DNA of 6,935 bases. Source: Kordiimonadaceae bacterium. GTDB taxonomy: Bacteria > Pseudomonadota > Alphaproteobacteria > Sphingomonadales > Kordiimonadaceae. The stretch is taken from NCBI GenBank assembly GCA_014238195.1, contig JABABO010000053.1, positions 1-6,935 of the forward strand. The letters are read 5' to 3'. The position numbers were made by a program, and so were the translations under genes. The notes under the pieces were generated by a model. That model made no database searches. It was not told the origin of the DNA and saw only the letters and a program-made list of their open reading frames with translations. Below, one piece after another: positions 1-6,935 of the stretch. Every line of letters begins with the position of its first letter. Position 1 is the stretch's first letter.

Positions 1-203
1 GCAGTTAGTGCTACGACACCCGCCGCATCATCGGTAGCAGCGTCGACTGCAGTCTCGAAATCAGAAACAATAGAAGACATTTGTTGCGAACCGCCAAGAG
101 CTCCCTTGATATCTTTAGCAATAAAGTAATCTTCATAAGGTTTAGATACTTCATGAAGGTCACCGAGAGTCGATACTGGGTTCAATGCTGCAGCTGCACC
201 CCC
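1..203 (-). other. C-terminal segment running off the window (residues 2245-2311)
   Basis: Follows the NDG-type module with STLGDLHEVSKPYEDYFIAK, then KGALGGSQQMSSIVSDFET and an Ala/Asp-rich, probably helical stretch (AVDAATDDAAGVV). No stop codon is present, so the protein continues. Nothing here identifies a function. Confidence 0.4.
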
Positions 204-3200
204 AACCAAGGTCACATTGATTATACTATCTGATCCATCCCAAACCACACTTGCCACCTCATAGTTTCCATCATTATGTTTCGAAGTCTTAATCACAACC
301 TTGTCACCAACAATTATGTCATATCTCAAATCTTTGCCTTGAATCTTGATCGAAGTTGCCGTGACAGATAATATCACGTAGTTTCTTGGAAGTCGATCTG
401 CCTTACCTAAAGCCTCCTCATAATTTCTAGTATATTCTGTTGGAATAGGTTGATTGTCAGCGAATTTCTTTGAGAAGAAAAACAAATCATCAATACTGTA
501 TACATGTATAGTATCTGCAACAGCGGGATACACCGTGTCATGTGTGCCGTCATTCTTCAAACCCCTTATACCTGTCTTGAATTTTTTGTATGTTTTCCCA
601 TCGATAGTAAATGGACTTCCTGCAATTTCTTCAAGATGTATATTGCGAGGATAACTATTATTCAATCCAGCCAACCCGACCAAATCTGTATATTCCGTTT
701 TACCCAATCCAAGCATTAATAATGATTCTAATGGCCTTGGATAAATCGTATCCGGCGCCAGCGCCAAGGATTTAATCTCTGTTGCACCGTCTTTTATCAA
801 ATCATAACTCAATTTGAATCCATCTGTCAAATGTTTTTCATCAAAGAAATCATCTCGTTTGCTTACTCCTCCCGTCAAGCCTTTATGCGGTACGAATTCG
901 GTATTCGTATTGGCAAACGAATCTTTAGCATTGGCATAAAACAAAATTCTATCTGTAGGACCTACCTTATCTTCTATTGCCAATCCTCGATTTACCACCT
1001 GGCTATATCCTGACGAGGAGGCATCAACAAATTTCTTATCCTGCGCTGCGTGCCACGCAAATTTAAAATCGCCTTTCCAGTTCAATTTAAGGTTGAGCGG
1101 ACCAAACAAATTATCGATATACTTCTTAGTTGGAGGTACCACATTCGGGAATGGATCGTTTGCGGCATCTAACTGCATGCCATAGTGCATTTTCAGTAAC
1201 CAAGCGGTACCAATTTTATTTCCTCCTCCTTCATCATTATTTGGGAATCTGAAACCAATGGCATCTGTATTATTAGCACCTGTTCCTAATTCTGCATCAG
1301 CAATAAATCTGCCTTTAGTAATTGCTGTCGTGGCTCTAGCATGTTCCTGATAAAGAATAGGTTTTTTGTTATAATTTTTTTGCAATTGAATGAAAATTTC
1401 ATCAAAAGCATTAGCGTTAGTTGCAGAGACTCTATCTATAATGAGAATCGGCCATGATGCCTTTTGATATGGTTGATTTACTATTGAGCCACTTGTCAAA
1501 CCTACGCCTATGGCATTTCCACTTCCATCATCATATTGTCCATAAAAATTGTAAGATTGTCCATTTTCATTTCTAACATCTATGTAAAGCTTGTTTTTAG
1601 TGTGAAACTTCTGAAGAATATTAGCATAAATATCATCTGGACTATAAGTTGATTCTGCACCAGCCTCCGTAGCTTTTATTTCTCCTTTATCAGATCGGTG
1701 CATACCATAAAATGCGGCCGGATCTAAAAAATTCAATATTTCCTCTCGTTTGAGAGCCATCGTAAATTTTTCTGTATCTGTTCCTGTAGGTAATATGGTT
1801 ACATCCACTTCATGACTTGTCTTTCTTACATAAGACAAATCCGGTTGAAACTCTCCTTCTTCTAAGATAATCTCGAAACCAAATGTATCTGTGCCTTCAT
1901 CGGTAAAGAACTCTCCGATATGTTCACCTTTCAACGCCATTGGCAATTGGAAACTGGCATCTTCGCGGAAAAAGACATCATCTATTAAATCGCCCCCTAT
2001 CTGATTGTCAGGGTCATATCCGAAAGATTTGCTGTCAAAAGGAGCAGCACCAGGATTTAGAGCGGTATGATTGCCCCATTGACGAGTTACGAATGCATTG
2101 GCTCCTACCAGATCCCTTACCAGCTTTTCATGAGTCGCACTCGTACCCTTCAGATATTCCGTTAATTTAATACCTCTATAGATAAAATATTTGATTGGCG
2201 TAAAACCAAGCATAGGCTGACGGAAAGGCTTCAATATTAAATTGACCACATTATTATTAGTGGGGTCTCGTTGTACCACTACGGTAGAACGAATAGGAGC
2301 ATAGGCTTTCGGATCTGCGCCTCCAGATCTTTTGAATAGTGAAGTGACTCTAAATTTGTTTATTTCACTTCCCGCTACCGGTCCATAAGCTTCAACCACT
2401 GTTTGGGTTATTTTAGCAGGTTCTGTGAAAAAATGTGATTTTGGAATTAAGTCGGCTTTAGCTCCTCCAGTAAAGCGTTGGCTGGGGAGGAGGGCTTGAG
2501 CGTAAATGGGCAGTATTTTTTCATCAGATGCTAAAACCACTGTAGCTTGTAAAGCAGAATAAATTTTTGGAATTATTTTCAGCCTGACGTACGCATTTGT
2601 AAGTTGTAAATCAATACTAATTCTAATTTGATACTGATCATTTGTTGCGGCTAAAGCTGAAGTGCCAATAACTGGGTTATTTCCTCCAGCCCAAACTGGA
2701 GCACCACCAACGAATTGCCAGACACCTGTTAAATTTTTGAATATTTTGGTTTCAAATGTATTATTAGTTAATTCCATTTCGAGCTCAATTTCAAGACTTT
2801 CTGTCCTGAAAGAAACAGAATCAGATATGAGTTCAATCTCGATCGTTTCATTTGAAATACTACCCAATCCATCAACCTCTATAAATGAAGCCAAATCAGC
2901 TCCTCCACCGTCTCTAAAATTAAAATGCGCAAAAAGTAGTTCTCTATATGATAGGTTGTTATTATTTGCTGGGGTATTGCCAATAAGTGGACCATCATGC
3001 GGTACACATTCAGCCATAAGAAACATACGCAATGGTGCTGCAGGTGCAAGGGCAAAGGAACCTTTTCTAACGGGCAATAGGTTTTCTGCCCAGGTTGTAT
3101 GGAACAATCGGGTTTGGTTGAATGCCAGAGATGGATTAAAACCAACAACACCATTGTCGATTGATTGACTGAAATTTACGGTACTTAATAGATGGGTTCC

Positions 3201-6200
3201 TGCCCGATCGAGTTCAAAATTGAAGGGGTTTTGGGTAGGGTTGGCGATTACAAAATCATCTAGGGAATGGAATCGCTCGGTGCCCGCATTAGGCCTTGCA
3301 AAAAGTTGCCAACGATCTGTACCTAAATGTCCTTGAGTTGCCCTAAATCGTATGTCGATACCATTACCGATGTTTTGCCAACCACCAGTGATGCTGACAC
3401 CACTAGTAACTGCTCCTGCATTATTTTGATGAGAAAAAGTATCGGCTACAGCTCCTCCCGCAGTACCATCAATGAGGATAGTAAATGTCCCTATGGTTGC
3501 TTGATTGTAAGTACCCCGAATCTCAATATCATCTTGACCTCCAGCTGCGGTATTCTGATAGCGGATAATTGGACTACCATTGGTAAGATGTATGAAAAAG
3601 CGAACTTGGTAAAAGTCAGGAATTGCGGGCATCGCTGGTCCTGCACCTGCCGGCATGTTGTTGGGGACGAAGGTGCCCATAAGTCCTCTGTTTTTTACGC
3701 GAATAAAGCAATTTCGACTAACAGGTGTTCCCGTGATTGTCCAGATCTCAGTACCATCGTAAGCAGTTGATCCAAACATAATCAATAAGCCATCCATAAC
3801 AACCTGCATAGCATTTGGCGTGATTGCTATAGGTCCCCCTGCTGCTGCTGCGTCCTTAGTCCAAGAGAAATTTCCGGCACCATCATTGGTGATGGTATAA
3901 ATTGCTCGTGCTCCTGGAGTAAAATCACCGTGGATAATCAAGTCATTATGGGCAACTGTGCCCGCATATCCGGTAAATCGAAATTCAGGAGTAATTTGTT
4001 CGTGAGGTCCAGGGTCTCCCATTGCTGGTAAGGCCGCCAACATGTCATTGGCTTTACGCAACCAAATATCAGGGCTATCAACTACAGCAGTGGCAGCAGC
4101 ACCAATATCGGCTAGTGTATTACGAATATGAACGTCAGAATATTGGTTTTCTAGGACAACAGGTGGGACTGTTACAGCTTGTGCGGTTGTAAAATAATTG
4201 AGAGCAGCCGTTACAGCTGCAGGTCCATCAACTCTTCCATAACCGTAGATAAAACTGTAGTTGGCGATTCTTCCACCTGTTACTCTTACTGCCGCAGTAT
4301 GAACATGGTCAAACTTATCAACCTCAAGACGTTCATTACCCCCAACTATTTGAACATCCTTGACGACTCTCAACTCATGAGTGGCATTTTTTACAATGAT
4401 GTTGTTGGCAGGATTGTAAGCATTGGCAAGATTGGCAGTTAAATTAATTCTGTTGGCTGCGGTATTTAAGACAGTGGCTTGTTCCCAACTAGCAGGATCG
4501 ATTTGTATAATAATTCCATTGTCTCCAGCAGCGGTTGTGATATTTGCATTTAGAATAATTCTAGTAGAAGAACCTGTCAGACCATCATTTGCAGGTGCAT
4601 TTGTCCCAAAATTATTAATTATTCTTACAACTGCACCCGCAGCAAGTGGTATTCTGATAAGGTCTCCAATTTGAAAGCCATCGGTAGATAATACATCTAA
4701 AAAGATCGTCGCCACCCCAGCAGGAGCAGAAGGCGTAATTTGCAAAATGGTTTGTGTATTTCGCCCAACAATAATGTTATCACCAGCATTAAAACCATTT
4801 GCATTGTTAACTAAAATAAAGTTGGTGCCACCTGTGTCTGGTCCGGGACCAGGGTGAGGTACTGCAGTATTGAGCATTGTTTCGGCCCCAATCAATAATG
4901 CTTGACGCTTTTGAAACCTTGGTGCACCACCAGGAGGAGGACCTATATTGATAAAGTATTGCTGAAAAGAATTGTTATCCGCTGGATAAATGGGTGCTAC
5001 CGCAGACATGATTGAAGCATTTCCATTAAGATCTAGTTGGCCATTGGCATCCAATAATGGATTAGCTGTAGCCATATTTTGAGGCGTAGCTGGATTAAAT
5101 TCGAACCAGTTAAAATCGGTTGCATGTATGACGTTGGCAGGTACAGCAGAATCTGTATAATTGGGCGCTGCGGCGTTAGCTGGATTCGGAATATTCTGTG
5201 GGCGTGGCCCTCGATGTTTGATGTCGATGGGAACTGCTGTTTGTCGTAAAATTCTTCGAACATCTAGCCAAGTGAGTGCTGGGTTTATAGTTATCATCAA
5301 GGCTGCCAATCCTCCAATAACGGGCGTTGCAGCAGAGGTGCCATCAAAAAATAAGTTCCAATGTTTATTAGCGGCAGTATTACTGAAAAGTACAATTCTA
5401 TCACCTGCAACAGAGGTGTAAGAATTTCGAATAGGATGCCGTAAATTATAGGTGCCTCCTGCTAAAGGAGGAACAAAGAGTATCCATTCAAAAACGTGAG
5501 GATTGTTTACTCGTTGTAATAAGGCATGTATAGAGGCAAAGGGAACCCCAGCAGTACTAGCACTTAGTGAGGTGTCACCAACATTGGCATCAGCGGTAAG
5601 TACACGAGTATCTACTATAGTATCAGTGGTAGTACCAGTCCCATTTAATGTCGTAGTCAATACTCCTTTAGTTAATGGTGGGGCAACAGCACCTCCCATC
5701 GCGGTGCCTGACGGAGCGCATACATCAATACCAGGGGTTAGATCAATAGCGTAGTTAGAATATCCTGCTTTTGTTTCTCGCCCAAGGTGATCCAATCCAG
5801 ATGCCGCAATAACTATAAAACTGGAATCAGGTCCCCAAGAATTGTTATTGACCGCTTCTCGGTATGGGCGACATCTATTTTGGGCAAGGCCTATCTGTAG
5901 AGTTCCTCTCCTGTTTCTGCCTAATTTTGCCGATTGGTTAAATACTGCCCTTACTGTAGCGTTTAAATACCCTACATTAGACCAACTAAGAGAAAGTACA
6001 TCAGGTGCTGGTCCGTCGGGTATGGCTAACGTTGCATTTGCATTGTGATTGGAGAGTAGACCAGGTGTCCTAAAATTTCGTGGGAATCGCTGACCAACTG
6101 CATACTGTGCTGGTGTCCATACTGGGTCAAAACCAGTAAGATGTTGATATGCTTCGACAATCCTTATAAAAGTATTGCCAAGAGTAGTTGGCTCAATTAC

Positions 6201-6935
6201 GCCAACAATACGCGTATTAGACGCAACGCCAACAACACCTGAAGCACCATCTGAGAAAGCTGCGGCTGCACCAGCTATTTGTGTTCCATGGTTCCCAACC
6301 ACATTGTCATTATTATTGGTTATGGTAAATGCACCACCTGTTCGGTAATCAACAGTACAATATATTTTTCTGGCAGGATTTGGGCTTGTCAATTGCCCCG
6401 TTAGATTACCGCCTGCTATATTCGTATTGAAATCAGGGTGAGAAATCGCTCCCCCTCCTCCAGTGGTTTGGATACCTTCATCTGGGAAAGCAATGATTAC
6501 ATCTGCACTTCCACCAGCATTAAAGCCATTGTTGCTTAATATTTGCCAAGCTTGGGGCATACCTGTAACGATAAGGTGGTATTGTCCTTGTCTTAGAGAA
6601 TCACCAGGAAAAACTTGTCCCGGAGTACCTTCACCGAAATAAAGACCAAAATCAAGTACGAATATGTCATCCATCGCATCGAGCAACCTTGTTTTTTCAA
6701 AAAGTTTCCCTTGATCTCCGATATATTGAAGCACAATGAATTCGTCAACTATTCTAAATGTTTTAATCCACTTAAAATCAGGGAAATTCTTGGACAAAGT
6801 GTTGAGAAACTGTCCTTTATCAGCATCAGCAAATAATTGTACAAATATTTCACCTGTGGGAATGGCTTCTCCAGCAGGGGTATCTATTACTAGTCCTGAA
6901 AAAATCACCTTTTCTGATGACACTAAGGCTTTAGC
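1..6935 (-). CDS. Giant multidomain S8 (subtilisin-like) serine protease, internal fragment, open at both ends
   Basis: One minus-strand frame (codons on plus-strand triplets beginning at coordinates divisible by 3) stays open through all 2311 codons, so the real protein is longer than 2311 residues. No start can be chosen: the first Met is residue 88, well inside a propeptide-like region. Order: propeptide-like segment (1-139); S8 peptidase (140-911) with Asp152, His216, Asn353, Ser534 and two long insertions; a CARDB-like region (931-1340) interrupted by two related beta modules; a beta-rich stretch (1341-1498); an unassigned Lys/Asp/Glu-rich region (1499-2185); a small NDG-type beta module (2186-2244); a tail that runs off the window. 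The expected activity is endopeptidase cleavage by a serine nucleophile. The domain mix suggests export or a place on a surface or particle, but the signal peptide region is not visible. Operon context is unknown because no neighbouring gene is present. Existence of the frame is near certain; biological role is open. Confidence 0.95.
204..380 (-). other. Small NDG-type beta module near the C-terminal end of the window (residues 2186-2244)
   Basis: YVILSVTATSIKIQGKDLR is followed by IIVGDKVVIKTSKHNDGNYEV, then ASVVWDGSDSIINVTLVGG. This fits the layout 'FxVxGN ... FxxGxxIxVxxSxxNDGxYTVxSVxYDGxxTxIxV', which recurs in phage tail fibre and prophage structural proteins. It seems to be set between two parts of the unassigned region: LGKADRLPRN before it and STLGDLHEVSKPYEDYF after it. 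Confidence 0.6.
381..2441 (-). other. Large C-terminal region of unknown function with an IKYFIYRGIK motif (residues 1499-2185)
   Basis: The first part starts at KSHFFTEPAKITQ and includes a strand NVVNLILKPFRQP, then IKYFIYRGIKLTEYL (from 1581), FGYDPDNQIGGDLIDDVFF (from 1638), KGEHIGEFF and FGFEIILEEGEF. A second part has LYIDVRNENGQSYNFYGQYDD (from 1783), NQPYQKASWPILIID and GFRFPNNDEGGGNKIG. A third part holds KLNWKGDFKFAWHAAQ, GPTDRILFYANAKDSF, SVEK-free acidic/basic stretches and IDDLFFFSKKFADN. I faintly associate the YFIYRGIK ... YIDVRNENG ... NFYG series with large uncharacterised Bacteroidota proteins, but I cannot name a function. No metal-binding or catalytic motif and no transmembrane segment stands out. 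It may be a cargo, effector or structural part joined to the protease. Confidence 0.5.
2442..2915 (-). other. Unassigned beta-rich stretch (residues 1341-1498)
   Basis: I do not recognise a family. The segment has long alternating acidic/hydrophobic strands (ETIEIELISDSVSFR, ESLEIELEMELTNN), then GVWQFVGGAPVWAGGNNPVIG and YQIRISIDLQLTNAYVRLKIIP. It ends at LPIYAQALLPSQRFTGGAKADL, which looks like an interdomain linker. The pattern suggests a beta sandwich with an exposed acidic sheet. It marks the change from the Asn/Ala/Gly/Thr-rich, Lys-poor N-terminal half to the Lys/Asp/Glu-rich C-terminal half. Confidence 0.45.
3291..3569 (-). repeat. Beta module copy 2 within the CARDB-like region (residues 1123-1215)
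   Basis: Contains DDIEIRGTYNQ, TFTILIDGTAGG, DTFSHQNNAG, GVSITGGWQNIGNGIDIRF and GHLGTDRWQLFARP. It is the closer of the two copies to the 'GTYTG ... IDGTG ... DTFxW ... GVxITG ... NGVxVxF ... GHxxGDxW' consensus. It follows directly on FFIHLTNGSP and is followed by HSLDDFVIANP, where the host region resumes. Confidence 0.72.
3726..3977 (-). repeat. Beta module copy 1 within the CARDB-like region (residues 987-1070)
   Basis: Starts with FTGYAGTVAHNDLIIHGDF, continues with IYTITNDGAGNFSWTKD, then PIAITPNAMQVVMDGLLIMF and ends EIWTITGT. It shares the layout 'NDLxIxGxF ... xYTIxxDG ... FSW ... IxITxxxQxxxxGLxIxF ... W' with copy 2. The same layout occurs in a module I recall from phage-like and bacterial surface proteins (GTYTG ... 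YxVxIDGTGxPDTFKWSDDGG ... GVxITG ... NGVTVTF ... GHTxGDxW). The similarity is at the protein level; I see no obvious nucleotide identity, so the copies are old or were acquired separately. Confidence 0.68.
4266..5222 (-). other. Insertion 2 in the S8 domain: linker plus several beta modules before the GYGRVD motif (residues 572-890)
   Basis: About 330 residues separate RQTA (ending 567) from YGYGRVDG (897-904), where tens of residues are usual. The first part (about 572-700) is a Pro/Asn/Ala-rich linker. The remainder holds repeated units of one kind: FILVNNANGFNAGDNIIVG from residue 706 (Gly718-Asp719), FLDVLSTDGFQIGDLIRI ending at 762 (Gly757-Asp758), and ATVLNTAANRINLTANLANAYNPANNIIVKN ending at 850 is similar in outline (its RINL begins at 829). 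Together with VGDTSL in insertion 1 these form a family of 'vxSxxGFxxGDxIxI' modules. The S8 fold must close around this block because the terminal GYGRVD segment resumes after it. Confidence 0.72.
5352..5705 (-). other. Insertion 1 in the S8 domain: beta module between APSG and the serine helix (residues 411-528)
   Basis: In ordinary subtilases only some 15-40 residues separate the AP(S)G strand from the GTSxA(S/A)P helix; here there are about 118. Residues 442-517 contain VLTADANVGDTSLSAST (Gly453-Asp454), a central FEWILFV strand, and a closing RHPIRN ... VAGDRIVLF. This is the pattern of a small beta module, roughly 'TADANVGDTSLxV ... I/V ... L ... H ... GDRIV', seen repeatedly in phage tail and surface proteins. 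Placement beside the active-site serine suggests it could affect substrate access. The extra length is read directly; the module identity is from pattern recall. Confidence 0.72.
6519..6935 (-). other. Propeptide-like N-terminal region and linker of the S8 protease (residues 1-139)
   Basis: This segment lies directly before the catalytic domain. It has an alternating hydrophobic pattern (GEIFVQLFAD, FIVLQYIGD) like the compact alpha/beta inhibitory propeptides of subtilases. It ends in FPGDSLRQGQYHL (residues 109-121) followed by AW (129-130). That matches the usual PNDP-x-x-xx-QWHL ... AW linker leading into the first catalytic strand in many S8 enzymes. In the family the propeptide helps folding and is removed by self-cleavage; here that is inferred from position and pattern only. 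The true N-terminus, including any signal peptide, is upstream of the window. Confidence 0.6.

Larger units (their letters stand above)
2916..4145 (-). other. CARDB-like accessory region interrupted by two beta modules (residues 931-1340)
   Basis: Spaced motifs, in order, are SDVHIRNTLADIG (933-945), SPDIWLRK (954-961), NCFIRVKNRG (1075-1084), DFYQVRFFIHLTNGSP (from 1107), TTWAENLLP around Trp1282, ECVPHDGP (Cys1310) and NNNNLSYRE ending at 1332. From memory, the series 'D-x-YIRD ... SPDIxVR ... YVRVxNRG ... VxVxFFxT ... cLLAEVxPHDG ... NNNLAxxN' belongs to a secreted beta domain related to CARDB-type folds, placed after proteases and other enzymes. It is a binding or scaffolding domain, not a catalytic one. 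Here the motifs are pushed apart: one module lies between SPDIW and RVKNRG and another after FFIHLTNG. The motif series is clear; the family name is less certain. Confidence 0.62.
4203..6518 (-). other. Peptidase S8 catalytic domain, split by two insertions (residues 140-911)
   Basis: The S8 landmarks occur in the right order. The aspartate strand is ADVIIAFPDEG with Asp152, followed by HPDF (166-169). The histidine motif is NHGTQIAG with His216. A DVLSLSWS strand covers Trp318. GRNRRGT (339-345) leads to GLAQN, giving oxyanion Asn353. IAASGLDHLGRE and YSNYA (392-396) lead to DVCAPSG ending at 410. The serine helix is DGTSAATP with Ser534, followed by NPALTWLDVRRILRQTA ending at 567. The domain closes with YGYGRVDGPAAV (897-908). 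Departures from consensus are DEG for DTG/DSG, HGTQ for HGTH and AQN for AGN. The domain spans about 770 residues, whereas a subtilisin core is about 270-300; the excess sits in the two insertions listed separately. All four catalytic positions are retained, so an active endopeptidase is likely. Confidence 0.93.

Noticed and set aside
2460..2530. A gene boundary between the protease part and the C-terminal part
   Set aside because: The frame was checked codon by codon here and contains no stop, so it is one coding sequence even if the two parts have separate origins.
2662..3168. Plus-strand ORF of 168 codons
   Set aside because: It is antisense to the continuous protein frame, has no recognisable motif and shows the Ser/Pro/Ile-rich composition of a shadow translation.
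3327..3770. Plus-strand ORF of 147 codons
   Set aside because: It overlaps clear motifs of the minus-strand protein (RVKNRG and beta module copy 2). Its own translation is Cys/Ser-rich and looks random.
3838..3852. Short GCT/GCTG tandem run
   Set aside because: It is only a few units long and encodes an Ala run (DAAAAGG) in the protein, so it is not a separate repeat element.
4605..4625. AT-rich, promoter-like patch
   Set aside because: It encodes RIINNFG in the main frame, and no gene begins downstream on either strand.
5033..5263. Minus-strand ORF of 76 codons in another frame
   Set aside because: It lies inside the S8 domain region, where the main frame gives LTWLDVRRILRQTA; the alternative frame has no family signal.
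5461..5480. Shine-Dalgarno-like AAAGGAGG on the plus strand
   Set aside because: No ATG follows at usable distance and no convincing plus-strand gene starts there; the bases encode a Pro/Ala/Gly stretch (VPPLAGG) on the minus strand.
1..6935. CRISPR array, tRNA or rRNA gene, insertion sequence, attachment site
   Set aside because: No regularly spaced direct repeats, no cloverleaf or rRNA-like stretch and no transposase motif were seen. The whole window is accounted for by coding sequence.

Overview
The window holds no complete gene. It is one uninterrupted reading frame on the minus strand that runs from beyond position 6935 to beyond position 1: 2311 whole codons plus two bases, with no in-frame TAA, TAG or TGA. 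I read every codon in frame. It is the internal part of one giant protein. Neither the start codon nor the stop codon is inside the window, so there is no promoter, terminator or intergenic stretch to describe. The plus strand has only short chance ORFs. Residue numbers below start at the codon 6933..6935.

Layout from N- to C-terminus (high to low coordinates). Residues 1-139 look like a propeptide and linker. Residues 140-911 are a subtilisin-family (S8) serine protease with a recognisable Asp152 / His216 / Asn353 / Ser534 set. This catalytic domain is far larger than usual because extra sequence sits in two places: about 118 residues between the APSG strand and the GTSAATP serine helix, and about 300 residues between that helix and the closing GYGRVD motif. 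Residues 931-1340 carry scattered motifs (DVHIR, SPDIW, RVKNRG, ECVPHDGP, NNNNL) that I associate with a CARDB-like beta domain found behind secreted proteases. That domain is interrupted by two related beta modules of about 84 and 93 residues. Residues 1341-1498 are a further beta-rich stretch. Residues 1499-2311 form a Lys/Asp/Glu-richer region that I cannot assign; near its end is a small module of the type seen in phage tail and surface proteins.

The picture is a very large, probably exported or particle-associated, protease whose catalytic and accessory domains have repeatedly received small beta modules in their loops, joined to a large C-terminal region of unknown function. The organism is not named by the sequence. 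The moderate AT bias, A/T-ending codons, Asn/Gly/Thr/Ala-rich beta repeats and protease-plus-beta-module architecture suggest an environmental Bacteroidota or a similar bacterium with large surface proteins. That is inference only.
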